From NCBI RefSeq assembly GCF_016901835.1, contig NZ_JACJKX010000003.1, forward strand, positions 62,001-126,000: DNA of 64,000 bases, read 5' to 3'. The notes under the pieces were generated by a model, which was not told where the DNA came from, made no database searches, and saw only the letters and a program-made list of their open reading frames with translations. Of the stretch, positions 1 to 6,820 are shown one piece after another. Position 1 is the stretch's first letter. Every line of letters begins with the position of its first letter. A program made the translations under genes and the position numbers. This DNA is from Parasutterella secunda (lineage in GTDB: Bacteria > Pseudomonadota > Gammaproteobacteria > Burkholderiales > Burkholderiaceae_F).

Positions 1-35
1 TGTTTAAAAATGCGTTGGATCTTAGCTTCACTCAT
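1..35 (-). CDS. Partial phage gene running off the left edge
   Basis: Only the first 11 codons are present (MSEAKIQRIFK). The ATG at 35-33 overlaps the TGA stop of the upstream gene (34-32) in an ATGA junction, the same coupling used throughout this operon, so this is very probably a genuine start. Too little sequence is present to name a product. Confidence 0.5.
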   Translation of the reverse strand, partial: MSEAKIQRIFK

Positions 36-436
36 TCTTTGCTCTCCGGTTGATACGGCTCGGGCAGTTCGGCCCATGCAATTACTTCAGTATCGGGGCG
101 ATTGTCGAACATCTCCCATTCGCCACATTCCTTAGAGTCAGCCCATGTATCTTTCTCAACTTTCTTTACTTGGCTTTTCCCGTAGTGCTTTACAATGGTC
201 ACAAGATATGCTTTCGTGTAGCTTTTCGGTTTTTCTTTGGGATACGGATGCCACGTTGTCGTTTCTTTCTTGCCTAGTTCATACATTTTGTTAAACATCG
301 GCATAGCCCCGTCAAACAAATGATCGTAGGCAATGCAGTCGATCATTCCAGTCCAGTTCATTCCACGAATGAGACTCTCAAAGTCCGACTTAATCTTTTC
401 TTTTGCTGGTGCTTTTGGCGAAATTCCATTATTCAT
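32..436 (-). CDS. Phage protein with DUF551-like C-terminus
   Basis: A 134-residue protein. The C-terminal half has the layout of the DUF551-type phage domain: a W-x-P-y-P-k-E-k-P start near residue 62, a YLVTIVKHYG strand and a terminal VIAWAELPEPYQP segment. The N-terminal 60 residues are not recognised. The gene is translationally coupled: its ATG overlaps the degraded reading frame of the upstream paralogue (stop 431-429) and its own TGA overlaps the next ATG. Function of the family is unknown; such genes are common in early and accessory phage operons. The upstream neighbour appears to be a frameshifted copy of the same domain. Confidence 0.7.
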   Translation of the reverse strand: MNNGISPKAPAKEKIKSDFESLIRGMNWTGMIDCIAYDHLFDGAMPMFNKMYELGKKETTTWHPYPKEKPKSYTKAYLVTIVKHYGKSQVKKVEKDTWADSKECGEWEMFDNRPDTEVIAWAELPEPYQPESKE

Positions 437-685
437 TTTCTAACTCCGGCTGATATGGTTCAGGCATATCTATATACGCCAAGCGGTGATATATACGAAA
501 TACATATTTGAATGCCCATCACCGAAACCATCGGCATCATCTATATAGGTGTCGGTATCAACACCGCCATCTCTGTTTGTGACAAAAACAGTGGTCATCT
601 CGTAAGGTCTTTTACCTTCGGTTATTTTTCCGTATTTATTAACTTTTACCGGGTGCCAGTCAACGTGCGTCATGATTTTCTCCAT
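429..685 (-). pseudogene. DUF551-like phage gene, apparently frameshifted near its end
   Basis: The uninterrupted frame (685-470) gives 71 residues ending ITAWRI then TAG. If one G is added in the GCTTGG stretch just before position 478, the frame continues as AYIDMPEPYQPELENE and stops at 431-429. This matches the ending of the neighbouring paralogue (IAWAELPEPYQPESKE), so a one-base deletion or a sequencing error is likely; programmed -1 frameshifting is possible but no slippery heptamer is obvious. The repaired end overlaps the next start by eight bases, as expected for this packed operon. The start ATG shares its A with the TAA of the exonuclease gene upstream. Confidence 0.6.
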
Positions 686-1224
686 TACTTCAATAATTCG
701 ATTTTCTGCCTAACCGCCTTAACAATTAGCGCCTCATAGCGTGCGTCATATTCGGCCATATGCTGACAAGTATCAATCATCGTCGCTTGTTCTTTTAAGT
801 CGTCAAGTTTTTCTTGGCTCAAAAAGTCTCGAATTGTTCTCACGTCACGCAGTTGGTAATACTTCCATGGAATTTCGATTTGAAAATGTTTGAACCAATA
901 TTCGAGGTGTTTATAGTCGAAGTCCGGCGAGCACCCCCAAAAGTAATCCGGCTCGTTCTCCTTAATGAAGTCATTTAATCGGTTTAAAGCTATTTCGAGC
1001 CCATAACGGCGTTCGCTAGAATCAAAAGCCCTTTGTATTGCGGGCCTTTCTGGAACTGTCGACCACCAAAGCAACGTATCCAGGTCAAATTTTCCCGGGT
1101 GTGAATTAGGATCAATCAACAGGGTCAAGCCATAAGCACCACAACTCGCGGCAATTTCCAAGATCGTAGAACCCGGTTCTTTTCCGAGTGTTTCAATGTC
1201 AATCACTAAATCAACGTACTTCAT
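685..1224 (-). CDS. 3'-5' exonuclease, DEDD type (Rv2179c-like)
   Basis: About 179 residues from the ATG at 1224, chosen because AAGGGG lies six bases upstream; longer in-frame starts lack a site. The N-terminal strand VDLVIDIETLG carries the first acidic pair of DEDD exonucleases, a middle FWGCSPDFDYKHLEYW region supplies the next Asp, and a late HMAEYDARYEALI segment provides the His and last Asp of the DEDDh motif. This pattern fits the Rv2179c-like 3'-5' exoribonuclease family (PF16473), common in phage recombination operons. Substrate (RNA or DNA) cannot be told from sequence. Its TAA overlaps the ATG of the following gene by one base. Confidence 0.8.
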   Translation of the reverse strand: MKYVDLVIDIETLGKEPGSTILEIAASCGAYGLTLLIDPNSHPGKFDLDTLLWWSTVPERPAIQRAFDSSERRYGLEIALNRLNDFIKENEPDYFWGCSPDFDYKHLEYWFKHFQIEIPWKYYQLRDVRTIRDFLSQEKLDDLKEQATMIDTCQHMAEYDARYEALIVKAVRQKIELLK

Positions 1225-1255
1225 TTTCATCCCCTTTAAAAAACACCAGCCAGAT

Positions 1256-1474
1256 TCACTTCGCTTTCTCCTTGCGATAGTCAATCCCGATCTGATCCTG
1301 AGCTCTGCGTAGCTGAACAATCAGCGACAAAAGCTGCTCTCTGAGCTCGTCGTGGTGTCCGATCATGCAGTCTCTTGCCGCTTGGATCTTTTCGCGTGCG
1401 GTTTGCAGTTCGACCGATGCCATCAGAAGTTCTTCGGTTCGGGTAGCAATTCTGTTGTTGAAAATTGGGTTCAT
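1256..1474 (-). CDS. Small helical phage protein, unknown function
   Basis: 72 residues, almost entirely helical in appearance with regular charged heptads (residues 12-65, many E, R, Q and L), so a coiled coil is plausible. It is linked to the gene upstream by an ATGA overlap (ATG 1474-1472, TGA 1473-1471), which supports it as a real member of the operon. No family is recognised and no catalytic motif is visible. Confidence 0.6.
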   Translation of the reverse strand: MNPIFNNRIATRTEELLMASVELQTAREKIQAARDCMIGHHDELREQLLSLIVQLRRAQDQIGIDYRKEKAK

Positions 1475-1677
1475 TCTTCTTCACTGCCTCTATCTATGTT
1501 GATTAGAATTTCGTCAACTGTTGTTTTTGTAGTGATGATTCGATTGAATGACAAAAATAAGATTTTGTAATCCTTAAGATAATTCCTATCTGTCATATCG
1601 TGAATCAAAACCTCGCGCTTACCGTTTTGTTCGGTTCTGATCTGACGGAGGAACTCGATCAGGTTATCTAAAGTCAT
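1471..1677 (-). CDS. Small phage protein, unknown function
   Basis: 68 residues from the ATG at 1677 (MTLDNLIEFLRQIRTEQ), preferred over upstream in-frame codons because this ATG shares its A with the TGA stop of the phosphatase gene (TGATG coupling), and its own TGA overlaps the next ATG. It starts with an amphipathic helix, followed by a VLIHDMTDRN turn and a short strand-rich segment ending in an acidic tail. Not recognised; the size and position suggest an accessory early protein. Confidence 0.6.
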   Translation of the reverse strand: MTLDNLIEFLRQIRTEQNGKREVLIHDMTDRNYLKDYKILFLSFNRIITTKTTVDEILINIDRGSEEE

Positions 1678-2150
1678 CAGAAATCTCCCTCTGCACATTG
1701 AAGACACGTAACGCCATTGCGGCGCCACATGTCAACAACCTGTTTGCGGTCATCAACAGTGAAAAGAACTTCGTAGCCTTCAGCCTTAAGTTTGTCTAGC
1801 ATTTCTTGCTTTACCTGATAATCAGGCCGATAGTCTCCAGCCGGACGCATGTATAAGTTCGTCAAAAGGGTGTGCCAACCAAGGGTTTTATGCAGCCACT
1901 CTTCAGTCTGTTGACGATAATTTTCGGGTCTGCCCGTAAAAATAAAAACCTTCAACTTATCTGTTGTGGAAGATCGATAAAGCCAATCAAGAACGGCTTT
2001 GCAAAGAAAGACAATTGCTTCTTTGGGAGTGTCATTAACCATTTCCGAGTAGAAGGCGTCCCAGTCTTTCTTTTCACCTTCAACAAAATGTCTGCGGTGG
2101 CTGCAATCGGCTAACGTGCCATCGATGTCAAAAATAATTGCTCGTTTCAT
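1677..2150 (-). CDS. HAD-superfamily polynucleotide 3'-phosphatase-like protein
   Basis: 157 residues matching the phosphatase half of T4 polynucleotide kinase (PseT). Motif I is the N-terminal AIIFDIDGTLAD with nucleophile Asp8 and acid/base Asp10; motif II is FIFTGRPE near residue 90; motif III/IV is the late TVDDRKQVVDMW segment. The P-loop kinase domain of T4 Pnk is absent, so this would be a stand-alone 3'-phosphatase removing phosphates from DNA or RNA ends before repair or ligation. Starts with an ATGA overlap with the membrane protein upstream. A role in repairing host-cleaved tRNA or DNA is only an inference. Confidence 0.75.
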   Translation of the reverse strand: MKRAIIFDIDGTLADCSHRRHFVEGEKKDWDAFYSEMVNDTPKEAIVFLCKAVLDWLYRSSTTDKLKVFIFTGRPENYRQQTEEWLHKTLGWHTLLTNLYMRPAGDYRPDYQVKQEMLDKLKAEGYEVLFTVDDRKQVVDMWRRNGVTCLQCAEGDF

Positions 2151-2515
2151 TTTGTATTCACCTTAATAATTGTCTCTTCCAGTTCTTCGTTGACATAAGA
2201 TTTCACGAAGTCCAAGAGAACATCAGGAATTTCTTTTACAACTTGGCTGCTTGCAATAGTCGGAATGACATACATTGCAATTAGAGTTTTTTGCGATGGG
2301 ATAGTTATCAGACTGAATACACTGACTGCGGTAGCTATAAGAACTAATTTAAAGTGTTTGTATAACTTTAATTTCTCATCAGATACGACAGCATCCGAAT
2401 AGAGCGTAAAGAGAGCAATACATGTTGCTATTCCAATTCCCGTTGTCACGGCCAGAAAAGCGTCTATCTTTCCTATTAATCCGATCAAATATATTGTTAA
2501 CGGTGTAACTTCCAT
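2147..2515 (-). CDS. Small phage membrane protein
   Basis: 122 residues from the ATG at 2515, which has an AGGAGT site seven bases upstream. Hydrophobic segments are visible at roughly residues 5-35 and 55-90 (TIYLIGLIGKI..., LVLIATAVSVFSLITI), giving two or three membrane spans, followed by a charged C-terminal tail that would be cytoplasmic. Not recognised by family. Ends in an ATGA overlap with the phosphatase gene. Comparable small membrane proteins in early operons act in superinfection exclusion or host takeover, but nothing here proves that. Confidence 0.6.
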   Translation of the reverse strand: MEVTPLTIYLIGLIGKIDAFLAVTTGIGIATCIALFTLYSDAVVSDEKLKLYKHFKLVLIATAVSVFSLITIPSQKTLIAMYVIPTIASSQVVKEIPDVLLDFVKSYVNEELEETIIKVNTK

Positions 2516-2529
2516 AAAAAAACTCCTAA

Positions 2530-3111
2530 TTAGCACCCATGCAAAGCGTGGTTGATCCGCTGTTCGATTTCATTTGAGTTGTACTCGAGTCGGCCAGCGC
2601 CGCGCCCAGCGAGGTAATCTTTCATTGCACAAAAGAGGCGAATGAAGTGTTTTGGGGCCGTGTCCAGCATCTGCTGACAGACGTCACCAGCTACCAGCAT
2701 TCCGTCTCGGATCTTTACGCTCTCGTCGCCGGTTGCTACGAAACGAACAGTCGGATCATCTAAGGCACCGGCTTTGATCCCTCTCTGGTAGTACGTATGA
2801 AAGGCGTCCTGCGCCTCTAAAAAGACCGAGTAGCTGTCTTTGATCCACTCGTCGTTCAGAGTCTTTGTGATGTTGTACAAGTAGACGCTGCACCAACTGC
2901 AAAAGTTCATCGTGTCTCGCATGCATGCGACATCATCGTAGTTACACATTCCTCTAACCAACTTGATCTCAGCAATCATTTCAGCGTTGAGGAAAAGGTT
3001 TTTGATTGCGTTGATCTGTTCTTCTGGCAGCCAGATAGTGCTGTATGTGAATTTCTTCTTATGCAGCAGCTTCTTGCCCTTGGCGTTTTTTCTGTGTTTG
3101 CTTTTCGGCAT
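2530..3111 (-). CDS. Phage protein of unknown function
   Basis: 193 residues from the ATG at 3111, which shares its A with the TGA of the 27-residue gene upstream. The first 22 residues are very basic (K/R/H-rich), suggesting nucleic-acid contact; the rest is mostly helical, with several Cys, including a CSWCSVY motif near residue 72. No domain is recognised. It lies between the AlpA-like regulator and the membrane protein, so it is early and leftward. Confidence 0.6.
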   Translation of the reverse strand: MPKSKHRKNAKGKKLLHKKKFTYSTIWLPEEQINAIKNLFLNAEMIAEIKLVRGMCNYDDVACMRDTMNFCSWCSVYLYNITKTLNDEWIKDSYSVFLEAQDAFHTYYQRGIKAGALDDPTVRFVATGDESVKIRDGMLVAGDVCQQMLDTAPKHFIRLFCAMKDYLAGRGAGRLEYNSNEIEQRINHALHGC

Positions 3112-3194
3112 CACATTCTCCCAAGTCCAAACTCAGCAACAAGAACACCTGCGGCAAGAAGGATCAGCGTTACAGAAATCACAACTCGGATCAT
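3111..3194 (-). CDS. 27-residue single-span membrane peptide
   Basis: ATG 3194-3192 overlaps the TGA of the AlpA-like gene (ATGA) and the stop TGA 3113-3111 overlaps the next ATG (TGATG). The product is one hydrophobic helix (IRVVISVTLILLAAGVLVA) with a short polar tail. Tight coupling at both ends is the evidence that this very short frame is translated. Tiny phage membrane peptides often modulate host membrane enzymes or lysis; no specific role can be assigned. Confidence 0.55.
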   Translation of the reverse strand: MIRVVISVTLILLAAGVLVAEFGLGRM

Positions 3195-3424
3195 GCTGCG
3201 CTCCGCATCGGTCGATTGGAAACCCACGCCTTAATATCTTCATAGCGCCAGAGGTTCGACTTCACACCGACATCAACTGGGCGAGGGAAAGAAGCATCGT
3301 ATAGTTTGCTTTTCTTTTGCATCTTGCGGTAGATCGTTGCCTTGCCTAGGCGAGTAAAAGCGATCACGTCATCAATATCAATGAGCAATTGGAGTTTGTC
3401 ATCAATCTGCATTACGGCTTGCAT
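3191..3424 (-). CDS. AlpA-family helix-turn-helix regulator / excisionase-like protein
   Basis: 77 residues with an AlpA/MerR-like winged helix: IDIDDVIAFTRLGKATIYRKM (helix-turn-helix, residues about 15-37), then FPRPVDVG and a terminal WRYEDIKAWVSNRP helix, all typical of AlpA. Family members regulate prophage genes or act as excisionases. The start has GGAG about seven bases upstream. It is preceded by a G+C-rich structured leader and a possible 12-codon frame with its own AGAGG site (ATG near 3470). Its position in the leftward operon, ahead of a presumed integrase beyond the left edge, fits an excisionase role, but this is inference. Confidence 0.8.
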   Translation of the reverse strand: MQAVMQIDDKLQLLIDIDDVIAFTRLGKATIYRKMQKKSKLYDASFPRPVDVGVKSNLWRYEDIKAWVSNRPMRSAA

Positions 3425-3584
3425 TGTTCATCTCCATTTAATTAATGGTTGGGGTACTTGCCTTTGGTTTGTTCATCGTTAGACCTCTTTTCGGATTAAG
3501 GAGTGGCTTTCCCCCGGTGGGTGGATTGGCGGCGAGCCGTGGCTCTACCCGGTCACGCTCCGGCACGACTGACCGCCAAAGCTT
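3425..3584 (-). promoter_or_regulatory. Structured G+C-rich leader between annealing-protein and AlpA genes
   Basis: A 160-base non-coding stretch. Read on the minus strand, an outer stem GGCGG/CCGCC (3583 to about 3528) encloses a GTCA/TGAC arm and a GAGCC/GGCTC hairpin, followed by an A-rich stretch and AAGAGG. The core GAGCGTGAC and flanks resemble the leader at 6528-6598 (GAGCGCGAC). It may be a repeated RNA element in the leftward transcript controlling termination or translation. Confidence 0.4.
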
Positions 3585-4505
3585 TTACAACGGTAGCTCT
3601 TCAGACTGAACTTCTTCAGTCACGGGTTGCGCTTCAACAGTCTCGGCTTCGGCCTTTGCCTTGCGTGCTTTGAGTTTGTCCTTCAAAGAGGGCTCGGGCT
3701 TTGCTTCAATTGCAGCAGGGGCCTTGCTCTCGTCCGGTTCAAACCAGTCGGAAGGCGAACTCATTCCATCGCGAAGGCTCGTGTAGATAGAACGCAAGCG
3801 AACAATCTGAGCGGGCTTGATAGCTTCTGCACGGCATTGACAGAACTTTTCGATTTGCGCTTTGGTTACACCCATCGGTTCGAACGCTTCGATCAACTTC
3901 TTAATGCCTTCGGCCGTAACGTCCGTGTGGGACTGAAGCGTGATCTGGCACTGATTGACGGCGGCTTCAACAACGTCACCGGGCACCACAGCCAAGATGC
4001 AGGCACGCAAACGGCGAGCGCCTTGGTTAGCGACTAATTCGTAGATGTCGCGAGGATCTTCGAGTTTGTAGCTTCCCTTCTTTGTGTGGCGGATGTGCGG
4101 TACCGTGAATGTGATTTCACGGCGGGTGTTCGTTTCAACGTCCCAAGCGAAGGCTTGTACTTCAGACTTCCCGCCTTGGTTGCTCAATTCACGAATGCCA
4201 AACTGCATATTGCCCCATTGCTGGGCCACGGCTTCCGCTAAACGGATGCTGGGGCCGGTAATGCTGGAGCCACCTCTTGCGTATGCATAGATGGCAGATT
4301 CCGCCAAAGACGGTCGGCAGCATGCGTTCAGGATTCGATCCATTGCACGCTTCTGATCACGAGGATTGGTGCGAGCAATAAACAGGGCGGCCTGAACTTC
4401 GGCCACGGCACGGCTGCTTTCGGTCGCTTGGGTAACGGTCGTCGCCATGGCTGGTGCCATGCTCTTGCCATCATCAAAAGGATTCATCATTGCGGTGCTT
4501 GTCAT
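3585..4505 (-). CDS. Phage single-strand annealing protein (RecT-like, putative)
   Basis: 306 residues. The conserved block EVQAALFIARTNPRDQ, ACCRPSLAESAIYAYARGG and ITGPSIRLAEAVAQQWGN (residues 35-105), then WDVETNTRREITFTVPHIRHTKKG and an ANQGARRLRACILA helix, is seen in phage recombination proteins that accompany YqaJ exonucleases. The C-terminal 60 residues are K/A/E-rich and look disordered. It is followed upstream by the YqaJ gene 20 bases away, a classic synaptase/exonuclease pair for phage recombination and repair. I recognise the family by pattern, not by alignment, so the exact clan (RecT, Erf or other) is uncertain. Confidence 0.7.
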   Translation of the reverse strand: MTSTAMMNPFDDGKSMAPAMATTVTQATESSRAVAEVQAALFIARTNPRDQKRAMDRILNACCRPSLAESAIYAYARGGSSITGPSIRLAEAVAQQWGNMQFGIRELSNQGGKSEVQAFAWDVETNTRREITFTVPHIRHTKKGSYKLEDPRDIYELVANQGARRLRACILAVVPGDVVEAAVNQCQITLQSHTDVTAEGIKKLIEAFEPMGVTKAQIEKFCQCRAEAIKPAQIVRLRSIYTSLRDGMSSPSDWFEPDESKAPAAIEAKPEPSLKDKLKARKAKAEAETVEAQPVTEEVQSEELPL

Positions 4506-4524
4506 TTTCTCTTCAGTCCTACAG

Positions 4525-5448
4525 TTATATCTTCAAAACAAAGCGGCGGGCGGGTGCGCCGGTCTTCAGGTATTGGTTGTAAATATCGGGCATGGCGGCC
4601 TTAAGCGCAGCACTGTCAAAACGGGCAACAGGCTTGCTGCTCTTCCAGGTGCAAATCACTTGTCCAAGATGAGAGAGTGTGTCGGCCTCTCCCATCGCAG
4701 CTTGGATGGCGGCCTTGTGGGTCTCCTCTTCTTCCTTCAAAGCCTTCAGCTTTTCTGTGACGAGGGCCAGCTGCTCGACGTGATCAAAGACTTCATCCGT
4801 GGCTTCGACTGCTGCTTTCTTAGAAACAGGGAAAGCAACTTTCATTTCTTCGATAGTCATCGGAGGCGGCGGGAGTTGAGGTTCAACATGGTTGTGCCAG
4901 AAGTCGGCTTCGGCTTCGATCAGCAGCGCTTCAAGTTCCGGATCAGACTCGACTGTGTAGATGCGGAAGTCGGAGGCGCCGATCAGCACGGCGACGTCGC
5001 AGGAGTTGATGCCTAGCACGGTCATGTAGTGCTGTACTTGGGTTTTGTAGTAATCGGGGATCTCGTCCGTACCTTCTTCGCCCCAACCTTGCTGCGTGCG
5101 CGCGGTCTTGATTTCAACGATGCGACCGTCCGTGCGGATGCCGTCCACGTCAGCGATCATGAACTCATGCTCGGGGTGCTGAAACATCACACCGGGGACA
5201 GAAACTTCCATGCCGACGGCTTCGGCGTACTTCTGACGGATCACCGGCTCCAGGCGGCGGCCCCATTCCATGCTGGCGTTATCGCTTTCTTCAGGGGTTT
5301 CGATCTTGGAGATGTAGACGTCAAGAGGCGTGCGCCACTTGGATAAACCCAGGAGGGCAGCAACGTCAGAGCCACCGATGCCGATCTGACGGAGTTTGAG
5401 CCAGTCGGCGCGGGTGGCGGGCAGGGGAATTAAATTAGCGATTGTCAT
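4525..5448 (-). CDS. YqaJ-type viral exonuclease
   Basis: 307 residues with the YqaJ/lambda-Exo nuclease fold (PF09588): GIGGSDVAALLGLSKW (residues about 27-42), an MEWGRRLEPVI helix, ADVDGI, then the PD-(D/E)xK core VEIKTA and QVQHYMTVLG (residues 110-145). It resects double-stranded DNA 5' to 3' so that its partner can anneal the strand; the partner gene lies directly downstream. After about residue 205 there is a heptad-rich helical stretch (VEQLALVTEKLKALKEEE) and a compact C-terminal domain. Length fits the family. Confidence 0.88.
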   Translation of the reverse strand: MTIANLIPLPATRADWLKLRQIGIGGSDVAALLGLSKWRTPLDVYISKIETPEESDNASMEWGRRLEPVIRQKYAEAVGMEVSVPGVMFQHPEHEFMIADVDGIRTDGRIVEIKTARTQQGWGEEGTDEIPDYYKTQVQHYMTVLGINSCDVAVLIGASDFRIYTVESDPELEALLIEAEADFWHNHVEPQLPPPPMTIEEMKVAFPVSKKAAVEATDEVFDHVEQLALVTEKLKALKEEEETHKAAIQAAMGEADTLSHLGQVICTWKSSKPVARFDSAALKAAMPDIYNQYLKTGAPARRFVLKI

Positions 5449-5479
5449 TTTGCGTGAGTCCTTTTTAGTTCAGAGCGGT

Positions 5480-5758
5480 TTAAGCAGCGAGTTTTTCTTC
5501 TTGATCGATAGAGTTGATCTCATCATCGGTCAGCTCCCAGTCTTCCTTGACGTACTTGCAAGATACGTAGCGAGAAAGAAAGATGGTTGCCCAGTTGCGG
5601 GAAATTCCGACTTTCATTTCGCCGATGTCAAAAGTGCAGTCATCCTGCTCGGCATTGAAGATGGTCTCGGCTTGGGTGATGATGGATTCGGCGCGGGCTT
5701 CATCAGCGCATACGGCTTTGATGAAGTCCTTGGTTTGTTGCGTGAGAACGTATTTCAT
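5480..5758 (-). CDS. Small phage protein, unknown function
   Basis: 92 residues starting at the ATG at 5758 (MKYVLTQQTKDFIKAV), chosen because AGAGG lies upstream and the longer frame has no site. Mixed helix/strand content with an acidic C-terminus (ELTDDEINSIDQEEK). Two Cys residues are present but no metal-binding pattern. It sits between a 36-residue membrane peptide and the YqaJ gene in the leftward operon. No family recognised. Confidence 0.6.
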   Translation of the reverse strand: MKYVLTQQTKDFIKAVCADEARAESIITQAETIFNAEQDDCTFDIGEMKVGISRNWATIFLSRYVSCKYVKEDWELTDDEINSIDQEEKLAA

Positions 5759-5768
5759 ATAGAGCCTC

Positions 5769-5879
5769 TTAGTACGGATCGACAATTGATCCAAGCCAAA
5801 GCACGAAGTACAGAAAAGCAAAAATGCTGATGAGTCCCCAGAAATCGGGGTCTTTCAAAAACTTCGGGATCAGTCTCAT
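5769..5879 (-). CDS. 36-residue membrane peptide
   Basis: Start ATG 5879 with GGAGAGACAA immediately upstream; the longer frame to 5984 runs back through the terminator and is not credible. The peptide has a polar N-terminus (MRLIPKFLKDPDFW) and one membrane span (LISIFAFLYFVLWLGSIV). It is the first gene after the leader terminator of the leftward operon. Function unknown. Confidence 0.55.
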   Translation of the reverse strand: MRLIPKFLKDPDFWGLISIFAFLYFVLWLGSIVDPY

Positions 5880-5895
5880 TTGTCTCTCCGGAAAA

Positions 5896-5923
5896 TAAAA
5901 AAAGCCCCCGATTTCTCGGAGGC
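5896..5923 (-). terminator. Intrinsic terminator on the minus strand ahead of the leftward operon
   Basis: On the minus strand GCCTCCGA, loop GAAA, TCGGGGGC (5923-5904) is followed by seven T residues (5903-5897). It lies after the putative leftward promoter at 6.69 kb and before all recombination genes, the position of tL1 in lambda. That arrangement implies antitermination, or a second promoter between here and 5879. Confidence 0.65.
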
Positions 5924-6012
5924 CTGTGGAATAGGGTGCCCGTCTTTCCGGGCTGTCATCCTCATGGGATAATGAAGGTGTCAACTAACAACTATCCTGA
6001 GGAGGGATTGTT

Positions 6013-6342
6013 ATGTCTAATAGGAAGGTTCTTAACTTCAGAGGAAAGAACGGCCATATTTACCATTTTCAGGTTTACGGTAAAAATGAACAGCTGCCAT
6101 CCACTGCGGCCTTATATGCTTTCATGAATTACTCAAATGGTGAGTGGCGTGTCCTGTACATCGGTCAAACAATTGATCTTCCAGAACGAATGGAATCTCA
6201 CCATAAGTGGCACGAAGCTGAGCGCTTGGGTTTTAACTATCTTGCTGTTTGTCTTGATGTGAGTCTTTTGATGATTGACGATGACGAGAAGAACTTGATT
6301 CAGTTTTACAATCCTCCGTGTAACGAACAGCTTCGCCGATAA
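6013..6342 (+). CDS. GIY-YIG-like nuclease-domain protein
   Basis: 109 residues. The core reads ALYAFMNY...WRVLYIGQTIDLPERMESHHKW (residues about 33-72), where the first strand pair stands in for GIY and YIG, a conserved Arg follows in the helix, and a late DDDEKNLIQFYNPPCNEQ gives the catalytic Glu/Asn-type ending. This single-domain layout is typical of small phage and bacterial GIY-YIG proteins. GAGGAGG lies just upstream of the ATG. It is the only plus-strand gene inside the leftward region, so it is probably independently expressed. Whether it is an active endonuclease is unknown because the first motif is degenerate (AFM instead of GIY). Confidence 0.72.
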   Translation: MSNRKVLNFRGKNGHIYHFQVYGKNEQLPSTAALYAFMNYSNGEWRVLYIGQTIDLPERMESHHKWHEAERLGFNYLAVCLDVSLLMIDDDEKNLIQFYNPPCNEQLRR

Positions 6343-6460
6343 CTGGAGACATAACAGCATCGAACGCCTGCCAGGCTGCAGCCATTGCAAATAACAGGCG
6401 TTCTTCACTTTTAACGGAAGCTTTTACCGTCATCTGACCTTTGGTAATTTCGACTATCAT
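6233..6460 (-). CDS. Small early protein, first gene after the leftward promoter (putative)
   Basis: 75 residues from the second of two tandem ATGs, six bases after AAGAGG. The first 45 residues (MIVEITKGQMTVKASV..., LLFAMAAAWQAFDAV) look protein-like; the rest is antisense to the end of the GIY-YIG gene and is Ser/Lys/Gln-rich. It occupies the place of lambda N, first after PL and before a terminator, so an antitermination or regulatory role is conceivable but not shown. The 110-base convergent overlap lowers confidence. Confidence 0.45.
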   Translation of the reverse strand: MIVEITKGQMTVKASVKSEERLLFAMAAAWQAFDAVMSPVIGEAVRYTEDCKTESSSSRHRQSSKDSHQDKQQDS

Positions 6461-6463
6461 CAT

Positions 6464-6660
6464 TAACCTCTTTGAAAAAGCCCACTGAAACTACTACGTT
6501 CTGTAGTAGTTTCGATTGGCCTTCTCGGGTGGCAGGCCCCGCCAACGGACGATCCTTTCGGAAAACCGTGTCGCGCTCGCACTCGTGATAGAGCCACCTA
6601 TCAGTCTCAGCGGTCCGAGGTCTTTTACCTCTTGCCCCCTGCCTTTGGCGCAGGGGGTTG
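6464..6660 (-). promoter_or_regulatory. Structured 5' leader of the leftward transcript
   Basis: Non-coding, about 200 bases. It contains a perfect 11-bp inverted repeat (GAAACTACTAC/GTAGTAGTTTC, 6487-6513), an outer GGTGGC/GCCACC stem spanning about 6530-6598 around GAGCGCGAC, and an 8-bp CCCCCTGC/GCAGGGGG hairpin (6635-6657). The middle part resembles 3516-3583. Such multi-helix leaders downstream of an early promoter can be put-like antitermination RNAs or antisense regulators. Confidence 0.45.
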
Positions 6661-6760
6661 AAAGAAAAATTTAAATTCCTACAACTGATAATTTAAACTA
6701 AATTTAAATTGATTGCAATAGACGGTTTAAATTTATTTAAACGGGAAATTTAAAATTCTT
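6661..6760 (-). promoter_or_regulatory. Leftward early promoter and operator region (OL/PL-like)
   Basis: On the minus strand TTGCAA (6718-6713), a 17-base spacer and TAAATT (6695-6690) form a promoter reading into the early operon. The spacer and flanks are full of TTTAAA half-sites, including a perfect 18-bp palindrome GTTTAAATTTATTTAAAC (6725-6742). The same -35 and TTTAAA motifs recur between the repressor and Cro genes, so this is probably the second CI operator. Confidence 0.6.
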
Positions 6761-6784
6761 GATTTGAGTCAAATGTAAAGACAA

Positions 6785-6807
6785 CAAAAAACCGCCCGGA
6801 GGCGGCT
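6785..6807 (-). terminator. Intrinsic terminator after the small membrane gene
   Basis: On the minus strand CCGCC, loop TCCG, GGCGG followed by six T residues, 14 bases after the stop of the 94-codon frame. It would end the repressor-strand (lysogenic) transcript before it enters the OL/PL region. Confidence 0.75.
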
Positions 6808-6820
6808 AAAACATAAGAGA

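Noticed and set aside
6487-6513. Perfect 11-bp palindrome as a terminator
   Set aside because: No T-run follows immediately on either strand, so it was kept only as part of the leader structure.
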